Assembly (NCBI RefSeq): GCF_018687935.1
Contig: NZ_CP061308.1
Span: 924,048-988,047 of the forward strand
Direction: 5' to 3'
DNA: 64,000 nucleotides
From: Polynucleobacter sp. JS-JIR-5-A7
GTDB lineage: Bacteria > Pseudomonadota > Gammaproteobacteria > Burkholderiales > Burkholderiaceae
Both the position numbers and the translations under genes were made by a program. The first letter of the stretch is position 1. Each line of letters opens with the position of its first letter. This document shows, piece by piece, positions 19,300 to 27,044 of the stretch. The notes under the pieces were generated by a model. That model ran no database searches, was not told where the DNA came from, and worked only from the letters and a program-made list of their open reading frames with translations.

Positions 19300-19899
19300 A
19301 TGACCGAAAAATCATTCAAAGACCTACCTGTAGGTGATGAGCATTTGCGCGAAGATCGAATTTCTGGCGAAGATATCTATGGCGGCATCTTTTTAAATAT
19401 GAAACGAGACCAAGTGCGTTTACCAGATGGTGAGTTAGCAGCTCGAGAGTATTTAACGCATCCTGGTGCAGTGGCAGTCCTTGCATTATTAGAGGATGGT
19501 AGGGTTCTGCTTGAGCGCCAGTACCGGTACCCTATTGCAAAAGCTTGTATTGAAATCCCAGCTGGAAAATTGGAAATTGGTGAGGATCATCTCTTGTGCG
19601 CAAAACGAGAGTTAGAAGAAGAGACTGGCTATACCGCTAGAAAATGGAGTTACATTCGCCGCATTCATCCAGTCATTTCGTATTCAACAGAATTCATTGA
19701 TATCTATTTAGCGGAAGACTTAGTTCCCGGTAAGAGCAAATTAGATGATGAAGAGTTTTTAGACGTCTTTGCGGCGCCTTTAGAGCAATTACTTGCTTGG
19801 GTGGAAGAGGGCGAGATTACAGACGTTAAAACCACGATTTCGACCTATTGGCTGGATCGTTATCGCCGTGGCTTGATTAGCCCTAGGCCTATTGAATAG
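19300..19899 (+). CDS. Nudix hydrolase, ADP-ribose pyrophosphatase type
   Basis: Hydrolyses nucleoside diphosphate-linked substrates; the family context suggests ADP-ribose (to AMP and ribose 5-phosphate) or a related sugar nucleotide. The complete Nudix box G-x5-E-x7-REL-x-EE-x-G runs from Gly89 to Tyr111 (GKLEIGEDHLLCAKRELEEE then TGY). The 199-aa length and the preceding EIPAG fit the ADPRase branch, as in E. coli NudF. It is transcribed separately from nuo, after the terminator. The exact substrate is not shown by the sequence. Confidence 0.85.
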   Translation: MTEKSFKDLPVGDEHLREDRISGEDIYGGIFLNMKRDQVRLPDGELAAREYLTHPGAVAVLALLEDGRVLLERQYRYPIAKACIEIPAGKLEIGEDHLLCAKRELEEETGYTARKWSYIRRIHPVISYSTEFIDIYLAEDLVPGKSKLDDEEFLDVFAAPLEQLLAWVEEGEITDVKTTISTYWLDRYRRGLISPRPIE

Positions 19900-19965
19900 G
19901 TCATTTTTAAATCCTATTAAAATAAGATCTATTGATTTTGGTAATTTTGCCCCTATATAGGTCTT

Positions 19966-20451
19966 ATGAAAGTCTACAACCTCGCTTGCCCCTTGGATCA
20001 TCGCTTTGAGGGATGGTTTGCCTCAGAGGACGATTGTCTTGCTCAGCAGGATAAAGGTATGCTCGCCTGTCCAGTGTGTGATAGCCCTGAAATCACGCGT
20101 ATGCCTTCTGCACCTCACATTGCAAGGACTGCCTCTACAGCGCTAACTACTCCCAATGAGAATATTGGCTCTACTAGCGGTGATGTGGTTGCCTTGACTG
20201 GAAATGATCATTCCCATTTGGAAGCCCAGGTTCAGGCTGCCTTTTTGAAGGGAATGCGTGATTTGATGGGTAAATCTGAAGATGTTGGTACTTCGTTTGC
20301 TGAAGAAGCTAGGAAGATCCACTACAAAGAGTCACCGGAGCGGAGCATTCGTGGACAAACTACCCTAGATGAGGCTGAGTCTTTAAGGGAAGAGGGTATT
20401 GAGGTCTTAGCCGTTCCTTTAATGCCGGCTTTCAAAAATACCCTGCAGTAA
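19966..20451 (+). CDS. DUF1178 family protein
   Basis: A 161-aa protein of a family widespread in alpha- and betaproteobacteria with no known function. The N-terminus MKVYNLACPLDHRFEGWFAS and the following CPVCDSPEITRMPSAPHI stretch (about residues 36-53) are the family signature. The CPVC pair and Cys8 could bind a metal, but this is inference. The C-terminal half is charged and has the YKESPERSIRGQTTLDEAES segment typical of the family. No signal peptide is seen. Confidence 0.85.
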   Translation: MKVYNLACPLDHRFEGWFASEDDCLAQQDKGMLACPVCDSPEITRMPSAPHIARTASTALTTPNENIGSTSGDVVALTGNDHSHLEAQVQAAFLKGMRDLMGKSEDVGTSFAEEARKIHYKESPERSIRGQTTLDEAESLREEGIEVLAVPLMPAFKNTLQ

Positions 20452-20469
20452 TTTCTTGGCTGCAATATA

Positions 20470-20500
20470 AAAAATAGCGATCCGAAGATCGCTATTTTTA
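20470..20500. terminator. Bidirectional intrinsic terminator
   Basis: AAAATAGCGATC (20471-20482) pairs perfectly with GATCGCTATTTT (20487-20498) around a CGAA loop, with A-rich sequence before and T-rich after. It serves the rightward DUF1178 gene and the leftward mmsA gene, which converge here. Confidence 0.88.
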
Positions 20501-20517
20501 TTTGGATTGATGAGTGC

Positions 20518-22038
20518 TTATTTTGAGGTCGGCATGACAAACTCTGCACCCTTGGCAATACTTTCAGGCCAGCGCTGCATGACACTCTTTTGCTTGGTGT
20601 AAAAGCGAACACCTTCTTTGCCATAGGCATGCATATCGCCAAACAGAGATTTTTTCCAGCCACCAAAACCGTGCCAAGCCATGGGTACAGGAATAGGCAC
20701 ATTGATACCAACCATGCCAACTTGCACGCGTCGAGCAAATTCACGGGCGATATTGCCATCGCTAGTGAAACAAGCAACACCGTTACCAAATTCACAAGAA
20801 TTGACGAGGTTTAGCGCCTCAGTGAAATTGGCCACACGCAAGCAAGAGAGAACTGGCCCAAAGATTTCCTCGAGATAGATCTTCATATCAGGGGTCACGT
20901 TATCAAACAAGGTGCCACCCAAGAAGAAGCCATTTTCATTGCCGGGAACTTTGAGCCCACGACCGTCTACAAGCAGTTTGGCTCCAGATGCAACGCCACT
21001 ATCAATATAACCAGTGATGCGCTCTAAAGCGGCTTTAGTAACGATAGGGCCCATCTCAGCATCAAGCTCCATACCATTTTTCACTTTGAGTGTCTTGGTG
21101 CGCTCAATTAGCTTAGGCATAATCTTCTCAGCAGCATCACCAACTAAAACAGCAACAGAGATTGCCATGCAGCGTTCACCAGCGGATCCGTATGCTGCGC
21201 CTACCAAAGCATCAATGGCTTTATCAATATCAGCATCAGACATGATCACCATATGGTTCTTGGCGCCACCTAATGCTTGTGAACGTTTGCCAAAGTGGGC
21301 GCAACGCTCATAAATATAGTTCGCAATGGGTGTCGAGCCAACAAAACTGATGGCTTGTACGTCAGGATTTTCGATCAAGGCATCAACCGCTTCCTTGTCA
21401 CCCTGAATCACGTTAAATACACCATCAGGAAGACCTGCTTCTTTTAGTAACTTCGCCATGAGCAAAGATGCGGAAGGGTCTGTTGGGCTTGGCTTGAGGA
21501 TGAAGGTATTGCCGCAAGCAATCGCAACCGGGAACATCCACATCGGAACCATGACTGGGAAGTTGAATGGTGTGATGCCAGCAACAACTCCTAAAGGTTG
21601 GCGCATGACCCAGTTATCGATATCTGTAGAAACCTGTTCGGTGTATTCACCTTTGAGGAGTTCTGGAATCCCAGTAGCAAATTCCACGATCTCAATCCCA
21701 CGGGTGACTTCACCTTGAGCATCTGTGAATACTTTGCCGTGTTCAGCAGTAATGATGGCTGCTAATTCATCGCGGTGAGTGTTGAGCAGATCAAGATACT
21801 TAAAAAGGATGCGAGCGCGACGCAGTGGGCTAGTTTGACTCCATGAAACAAAAGCCTTTTGGGCAACGGCAACGGCAGCGTCTACCTCCTTACGACTAGC
21901 TAATGCAACCTTGCGAGCAACTGAACCCTTTGCTGGGTTATAGACATCCGCAAAACGACCATCTTTAGGATTAACAATAGAGCCGCCAACAAAGTGGCCG
22001 ATATCTTCTTTAGATTCAAAGGCTTGGGGTGCATTCAT
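20518..22038 (-). CDS. mmsA: CoA-acylating methylmalonate-semialdehyde dehydrogenase
   Basis: Oxidises (methyl)malonate semialdehyde to propionyl-CoA or acetyl-CoA with NAD+ and CoA, in valine, beta-alanine or inositol breakdown. The protein has 506 aa with the aldehyde dehydrogenase fold. Family markers are GVVAGITPFNFPVMVPMWMF (cofactor pocket), ISFVGSTPIANYIYE and the catalytic cysteine in GSAGERCMAISVAV (about residue 294). It stands alone on the minus strand with its own promoter region shared with the divergent reductase gene. No mmsB or other valine-pathway gene is adjacent. Confidence 0.92.
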   Translation of the reverse strand: MNAPQAFESKEDIGHFVGGSIVNPKDGRFADVYNPAKGSVARKVALASRKEVDAAVAVAQKAFVSWSQTSPLRRARILFKYLDLLNTHRDELAAIITAEHGKVFTDAQGEVTRGIEIVEFATGIPELLKGEYTEQVSTDIDNWVMRQPLGVVAGITPFNFPVMVPMWMFPVAIACGNTFILKPSPTDPSASLLMAKLLKEAGLPDGVFNVIQGDKEAVDALIENPDVQAISFVGSTPIANYIYERCAHFGKRSQALGGAKNHMVIMSDADIDKAIDALVGAAYGSAGERCMAISVAVLVGDAAEKIMPKLIERTKTLKVKNGMELDAEMGPIVTKAALERITGYIDSGVASGAKLLVDGRGLKVPGNENGFFLGGTLFDNVTPDMKIYLEEIFGPVLSCLRVANFTEALNLVNSCEFGNGVACFTSDGNIAREFARRVQVGMVGINVPIPVPMAWHGFGGWKKSLFGDMHAYGKEGVRFYTKQKSVMQRWPESIAKGAEFVMPTSK

Positions 22039-22199
22039 AGTATTTTTTGCTTAGTTTGGATAGTTTTTCGGGGTAGAAAAGCCGGATGCTAGGTAAGCCT
22101 GCGCGACTTTGCTGTCTCGTATATTCTGGTTTTTAGTATTCTATCGCTTTAAGGCATTTTTAGTATTTTGACCCATTTTTCGACCTTTAAGACACCTTT

Positions 22200-23321
22200 A
22201 TGAGCCTGCTGTTTTCAAGCTATACCCTTCATTCTCCGCGTGGACCCTTAGCGCTGGCCAATCGCATTGTTGTCGCCCCAATGTGCCAATACTCAGCCTC
22301 TAATGGCGAGGCAACAGATTGGCACTTAATGCATTGGGGCAACCTGCTCAATAGTGGGGCAGCATTATTTATTATTGAAGCAACAGCGGTTACCCCAGAA
22401 GCTAGGATTACCCCGGCCTGTTTGGGATTGTGGGATGACCGCACTGAAGCAGCTCTAAAAGACAAGCTGAGCCGTGCACGTCAATTGGCCCCAGCAACCC
22501 CAGTGTTTATTCAGTTAGCTCATGCTGGCCGCAAAGCCTCGAGTGCAACACCTTGGGATGGTGGTCAGCTATTGGGAGTTGGTCAGGGTGGCTGGGAAAT
22601 GGTAGCTCCTTCAGCAATCCCTCAGCTAGAGGGCGAGCGTTTGCCGCACGAACTCTCAAAAACAGAGCTTAAAAAATTAATTGATGCATTTGTGGTTGCG
22701 GCTAAACGCGCAGATCGCATAGGCCTTGATGGGATTGAGCTCCATGGCGCCCATGGTTATTTGCTCCATCAATTTTTATCGCCGATTGCGAATCAACGAA
22801 CCGATGAATACGGTGGCTCTTTTGAGAATCGCATCCGTTTTCCCTTGGAATTGTTTGCAGCAGTAAGAGCTGCCTATTCAGGTATATTGGGTATTCGTAT
22901 TTCAGCCAGTGACTGGGTGGAGGGCGGCTGGACTCCTCAAGAGACTGCGAACTTTGCAAAGCAACTCAAACCTTTGGGTTGTGACTTTGTTCATATTTCT
23001 TCAGGTGGAATTTCGCCTAAACAAAAAATTGCCTTAGGACCAAACTATCAAGTGCCTTTTGCAAAGATCGTCAAAGATCAATCTGGTTTACCAACCATGA
23101 CGGTTGGTCTAATCACTGACCCTCATCAAGCCGAAGCTATTTTGCAAGCTGGTGATGCTGATTTTATTGCCTTGGCTCGGGCTTTTTTATACAAACCGCG
23201 ATGGGGCTGGGAAGCTGCAGCAGCTCTAGAAGGCACAGTGAATGCGAATGAGCGTTATTGGCGTTGTTTACCACGAGAGGCTCAAGCAGTTTTTGGTAAC
23301 GTTAAGGTAGGCCAGAGATAA
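22200..23321 (+). CDS. namA: NADPH dehydrogenase, old yellow enzyme family (YqjM/NamA-like)
   Basis: FMN-dependent ene-reductase, 373 aa, single TIM barrel. The YqjM-type class is indicated by the short N-terminus and Cys29 in APMCQYSA, the residue that tunes the flavin in that class. Other conserved parts are FIQLAHAGRKAS, the active-site histidine pair in IELHGAHGYLLHQFLSP, and QRTDEYGGSFENR. Such enzymes reduce the C=C bond of unsaturated aldehydes and ketones. It is divergent from mmsA, with 161 bp between the starts. The natural substrate is unknown, and the symbol follows the Bacillus homologue. Confidence 0.85.
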   Translation: MSLLFSSYTLHSPRGPLALANRIVVAPMCQYSASNGEATDWHLMHWGNLLNSGAALFIIEATAVTPEARITPACLGLWDDRTEAALKDKLSRARQLAPATPVFIQLAHAGRKASSATPWDGGQLLGVGQGGWEMVAPSAIPQLEGERLPHELSKTELKKLIDAFVVAAKRADRIGLDGIELHGAHGYLLHQFLSPIANQRTDEYGGSFENRIRFPLELFAAVRAAYSGILGIRISASDWVEGGWTPQETANFAKQLKPLGCDFVHISSGGISPKQKIALGPNYQVPFAKIVKDQSGLPTMTVGLITDPHQAEAILQAGDADFIALARAFLYKPRWGWEAAAALEGTVNANERYWRCLPREAQAVFGNVKVGQR

Positions 23322-23351
23322 GCTTATTCAAGAAATGATCAGGAGATAGAC

Positions 23352-24329
23352 ATGAACACATACACTCTTACAAAAAAAGTATTGGCAATATTCAGTTTTA
23401 TGACGGCCACTAGTATTGCTAGCGCGCAATCCTATCCCGATAGGGCAATCACCTTGGTCGTACCAAATCCTCCAGGTGGTTTGGTTGATACCTCTGCCCG
23501 CTTACTTAGTGAGCCGCTTACAAGAGTGATTGGTCAAACTGTTGTAGTAGACAATAAACCAGGTGCCAGTGGAAACATTGCCTATCAATACGTGGCTAAT
23601 GCAAAACCAGATGGCTACACATTATTAATTTCATACTCTGGTTATCACGTTGGTAATCCAGCCTTGATGGATAAATTGCCCTGGGATCCTGTTAAGGATT
23701 TTTCACCAATTGCTTTACTGACTGTGTCGACCAATGTGATCGCAGTTCACCCTTCAGTACCAGTCAATAATTTGAAAGAATTCATTGCCTACGCAAAAGC
23801 CAATCCAGGTAAGCTCAATTACGCCTCACAAGGTAACGGTTCTGTTTCTCATATTGGCACCGAAATGTTTAAGCAAACTACTGGTATTGATATGGTTCAC
23901 GTTCCCTATAAGGGCTCTGGTCCAGCGATTCAGGATGTATTAGCAGGTCAGGTGCAGGTATTTATCTCTACGCCACCGTCAGTCATGCAACACGTTCAGA
24001 GCGGCAAATTGAAGGGCTTAGCGGTTACTGGTAAGAATCGTCATCCTGGTATGCCCAATGTTCCAACGACTGCCGAAGCTGGTTTACCGTCATTTCAGTT
24101 GGAATCATGGGTTGCATTATTTGCCCCTGCTGGAACTCCTGCTCCAATCGTGACAAAGCTCACTGATTCTGTCAAAAAAAGCTTAGCACTGCCTGAAGTG
24201 AAAGAGCGTGCGGATGCAGCAGGTGTGGAATTACGTTATCTCACTCCAGCTCAAACTGAAGCTTTGGTAAAGAAAGAATTGCCTTATTGGAGCAAAGTCA
24301 TTAAGTCAGCGAATATCACCTTAGACTAA
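23352..24329 (+). CDS. Bug-family periplasmic solute-binding protein (TctC-like)
   Basis: A 325-aa extracytoplasmic receptor of the tripartite tricarboxylate transporter (TTT) family, greatly expanded in Burkholderiales. A signal peptide covers about residues 1-26, ending SIASAQS. The family signatures are YPDRAITLVVPNPPGG with the carboxylate-binding loop, PGASGNIAYQYVANAKPDGYTLL, and HVPYKGSGPAIQDVLAGQVQ. AGGAGA at 23340-23345 is the ribosome site. No tctA or tctB membrane genes are nearby, so it either shares a transporter encoded elsewhere or acts as a sensor. The ligand cannot be predicted. Confidence 0.88.
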   Translation: MNTYTLTKKVLAIFSFMTATSIASAQSYPDRAITLVVPNPPGGLVDTSARLLSEPLTRVIGQTVVVDNKPGASGNIAYQYVANAKPDGYTLLISYSGYHVGNPALMDKLPWDPVKDFSPIALLTVSTNVIAVHPSVPVNNLKEFIAYAKANPGKLNYASQGNGSVSHIGTEMFKQTTGIDMVHVPYKGSGPAIQDVLAGQVQVFISTPPSVMQHVQSGKLKGLAVTGKNRHPGMPNVPTTAEAGLPSFQLESWVALFAPAGTPAPIVTKLTDSVKKSLALPEVKERADAAGVELRYLTPAQTEALVKKELPYWSKVIKSANITLD

Positions 24330-24346
24330 ATCTTCAATAAATGAAG

Positions 24347-24377
24347 CCTGATCTCGAGCTTAGGATCCGGGATCAGG
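24347..24377 (+). other. Hairpin after the Bug receptor gene
   Basis: CCTGATC (24347-24353) pairs with GATCAGG (24371-24377), extended inward by TCG/CGG with a wobble. No T-run follows, so it is not an intrinsic terminator; it may stabilise the mRNA 3' end. The remaining bases to the next gene (24378-24496) show nothing I can name. Confidence 0.4.
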
Positions 24378-24496
24378 TAATGAAGAGGATTGGGCAACTT
24401 GAGATGTGCTTACCCTTTTCAGATCTTCCGCCCATTCTATTTTTGGTGGCGCATAATCGCCGTTTACCTTTTTTCTTAATCTAAATCTTTATATAA

Positions 24497-25159
24497 ATGA
24501 AGCAACATTCTTTTCGTGAAGCATGGCTGGAAGATGCCGTGAGACATCTTGAGCCAGTATTTTCTAAAGCCGGTTATGCTATTCCTCCTGTCAGAGTTTC
24601 TTGTGGTTTTCCTGCATCTAGTAGCCCCAGAACGACTTTAGGGCAATGTTGGCCGCGTGAGCGATCTGGTGGAGGTGTAAATGAGATTTTTATTTCCCCT
24701 AAAATTGATGATCCAGTTCAACTGCTTGATACCTTGGTGCATGAACTTTGTCATGCGGTAGACGATTGTTTCAGTGGACATGGAGAAGATTTCAAGGGCA
24801 TTGCCCAAACCGTTGGCCTTGAGGGTCCTGCCAGAATGGCGCATGCCACTGAAGAACTCACCGTCAAACTCATGATGATTAGCCAGGAGCTCGGTCCGTA
24901 TCCTCATCAGGCCATCGTTTTCCCACCACCAAGGCCTAGCAATGCCAGTCGTAGCAAAGCGAAATGTGGTCAATGCGGTTACGAGGTCACATTATTAAAA
25001 AAATGGGCCAGTTATGGTGCGCCTATCTGCCCAAAAGACAATATTCGGATGCTAGAGGATGCTCCTGAAACAATTGAAAATACCAGTGATTACGACAGTG
25101 ACTCTGTCGGCAAGGGTGGCAAAGCCCCGCCTGATGAGATCCGCCGCGCTATTAGCTAG
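24497..25159 (+). CDS. SprT-like zinc metalloprotein
   Basis: A 220-aa protein with a SprT-like fold. The zinc-protease motif HELCH (His82, Glu83, His86) lies in LVHELCHAVDDCFSGHGEDF. A C-terminal zinc ribbon follows, CGQCGYEV then CPKDN, at about residues 155-185. Family members include eukaryotic SPRTN, which cuts DNA-protein crosslinks; the bacterial proteins are poorly characterised, so protease activity here is inferred. The last 25 residues are polar and probably disordered. The ATG has only a weak ribosome site. Confidence 0.8.
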   Translation: MKQHSFREAWLEDAVRHLEPVFSKAGYAIPPVRVSCGFPASSSPRTTLGQCWPRERSGGGVNEIFISPKIDDPVQLLDTLVHELCHAVDDCFSGHGEDFKGIAQTVGLEGPARMAHATEELTVKLMMISQELGPYPHQAIVFPPPRPSNASRSKAKCGQCGYEVTLLKKWASYGAPICPKDNIRMLEDAPETIENTSDYDSDSVGKGGKAPPDEIRRAIS

Positions 25160-25234
25160 CGATAGATAAGTAGGTAAAATTAAGGTTTTATGCCAATAAT
25201 TTGGCTAACAATCATTACTTGAGACTATTAACAA

Positions 25235-26326
25235 ATGAACGCCAAAAAAATATTTAAGAATCCTAAAATAGCAGTAATCCCGGGTGATGGAATTGGTAAA
25301 GAGGTTATTCCGGAGGGTGTGCGTGCGCTGGAGGCTGCCAATCGTAAATTTGGTATTGGTATGCAGTTCGATCACTTTGATTTTGCAAGCTGCGATTACT
25401 ACCTCAAGCACGGCAAGATGATGCCGGATGATTGGTTTGATACCTTAATGAAGTATGACGCTATTTTCTTTGGCGCAGTGGGTATGCCTGATATTTTGCC
25501 GGACCATGTTTCATTATGGGGTAGTTTGATACAGTTCCGTCGCGGTTTCGATCAATACGTCAATTTACGTCCAGTGCGTTTATTGCCAGGAGTACCTTGC
25601 CCGCTCGCAAATCGTAAACCTGGGGATATTGATTTCTTCGTAGTACGTGAGAATACAGAAGGAGAGTATTCCAGCGTTGGTGGAAAAATGTTTCCAGATA
25701 CTGACCGCGAGTTTGTGATTCAAGAATCGGTCTTTACAAGACAGGGCGTCGATCGTATTTTGCAATATGCCTATGATTTAGCCCAGAGTCGTCCTAAGAA
25801 ACACCTCACTTCAGCTACCAAATCAAATGGTATTGCGATTACGATGCCTTATTGGGATGAGCGAGTGGAGGCGATGTCTAAAAAGTTTTCTGATGTAAGA
25901 ACGGATAAGTACCATATCGATATCTTGGCAGCACATTTTGTGATGAATCCTGATCGTTTTGATGTAGTTGTTGCTAGTAATTTATTCGGAGACATCTTGT
26001 CAGATTTAGGCCCTGCGTGTACTGGCACTATTGCGGTAGCTCCATCGGGAAGCATTAATCCAGAAGGCAAGTTTCCATCATTATTTGAGCCGGTACATGG
26101 TTCAGCCCCCGATATTTACGGGAAGATGATTGCCAACCCTATTGGGCAAATTTGGAGTGGTGCAATGATGCTGGATCACTTGGGATATCCAGAGGCAGGT
26201 ATAGCGATTTTTAACGCCATTGAAAAAGTCTTATCAGCAGGCCCAGGACATGCACCATTAACCCCTGATCTTGGTGGTACTGCTAAAACGGATGATCTTG
26301 GTAAAGCGATTGCTGCAGCAATTTAA
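25235..26326 (+). CDS. ttuC: Tartrate/D-malate dehydrogenase (isopropylmalate dehydrogenase family)
   Basis: NAD- and metal-dependent beta-decarboxylating dehydrogenase (363 aa). It belongs to the tartrate dehydrogenase/DmlA branch rather than LeuB, judged by FFGAVGMPDILPDHVSLWGSL, RRGFDQYVNLRPVRLLPG and the VVRENTEGEYSS active-site segment. The metal-binding aspartates lie in ASNLFGDILSDLGPA and the NAD loop in PVHGSAPDIYGK. It is a single-gene unit converging on dnaQ with a 7-nt gap between stops. D-malate, tartrate and 3-isopropylmalate are all possible substrates, so the symbol is a best guess. Confidence 0.82.
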   Translation: MNAKKIFKNPKIAVIPGDGIGKEVIPEGVRALEAANRKFGIGMQFDHFDFASCDYYLKHGKMMPDDWFDTLMKYDAIFFGAVGMPDILPDHVSLWGSLIQFRRGFDQYVNLRPVRLLPGVPCPLANRKPGDIDFFVVRENTEGEYSSVGGKMFPDTDREFVIQESVFTRQGVDRILQYAYDLAQSRPKKHLTSATKSNGIAITMPYWDERVEAMSKKFSDVRTDKYHIDILAAHFVMNPDRFDVVVASNLFGDILSDLGPACTGTIAVAPSGSINPEGKFPSLFEPVHGSAPDIYGKMIANPIGQIWSGAMMLDHLGYPEAGIAIFNAIEKVLSAGPGHAPLTPDLGGTAKTDDLGKAIAAAI

Positions 26327-26333
26327 TTGGCTT

Positions 26334-27044
26334 TTAAGTTACGGCATTTAAAGGGCTCCAAACGGGGTCTTTTTTGCTTGATTTAGCGATGTCAGCCAAA
26401 ATCTTTTCATGCTGCTCTAAGTCTTCACTACTAGCTAGCATTAATTTTAAGCTTGTTGGCAGTGCTTTTGTATGGCCGTTTGAGTCAGCGCCTACTGTGT
26501 AATCGATTAAGTCAATGGAGAGGTCTTCCTGACCTCGAGTCATTGCGATATAGACTTCAGCTAGCAGCTGAGCATCTAATAACGCTCCGTGCAGAGTGCG
26601 ATGTTCGTTACTGATTGAGAAGCGATCACACAAGGCATCTAGAGAGTTTCGTTTGCCCGGAAACATTTGCCGTGCATCTAGCAAAGTATCAATAATCTTA
26701 GACGCTAGGCCACGGAAAGGAGGCCGCTTGAGAAGTGCAAATTCATTGTCCAGAAATCCCAAGTCAAAGGCTGCGTTATGAATCACAATCTCAGCACCAT
26801 CTACAAATTCAATCAACTGTTCAACAATACTGCCAAATAATGGCTTGTCAGATAGAAATTCCCTAGAGAGGCCGTGAACGGCAAAAGCTCCCGCATCAAT
26901 ATCTCGCTCAGGGTTGACGTAATAATGGAAGGTGCGATCCGTCAAGCGACGGTCGATAACTTCAACGCAGCCAATTTCAATAATGCGATCACCAGTTGCT
27001 GGATTTAAACCAGTAGTTTCAGTGTCTAAAATCACTTGACGCAT
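26334..27044 (-). CDS. dnaQ: DNA polymerase III epsilon subunit (3'-5' proofreading exonuclease)
   Basis: Proofreading subunit of the replicase, 236 aa. DEDDh exonuclease motifs are complete: ExoI ILDTETTGLNP (Asp7, Glu9), ExoII VIHNAAFDLGFLDNE and ExoIII HGALLDAQLLAEVY. The C-terminal 50 residues should contact the polymerase subunit. Its ATG shares one base with the stop of the upstream RND pump gene (TAATG), and its ribosome site GAGGG lies inside the pump's last codons, so translation is probably coupled to the pump. This linkage is unusual for a core replication gene. Confidence 0.95.
   Translation of the reverse strand: MRQVILDTETTGLNPATGDRIIEIGCVEVIDRRLTDRTFHYYVNPERDIDAGAFAVHGLSREFLSDKPLFGSIVEQLIEFVDGAEIVIHNAAFDLGFLDNEFALLKRPPFRGLASKIIDTLLDARQMFPGKRNSLDALCDRFSISNEHRTLHGALLDAQLLAEVYIAMTRGQEDLSIDLIDYTVGADSNGHTKALPTSLKLMLASSEDLEQHEKILADIAKSSKKDPVWSPLNAVT

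Noticed and set aside
20322..20795. 157-aa leftward open frame across the terminator between DUF1178 and mmsA
   Set aside because: It overlaps mmsA in another frame, spans the bidirectional terminator and runs antisense to the end of the DUF1178 gene.
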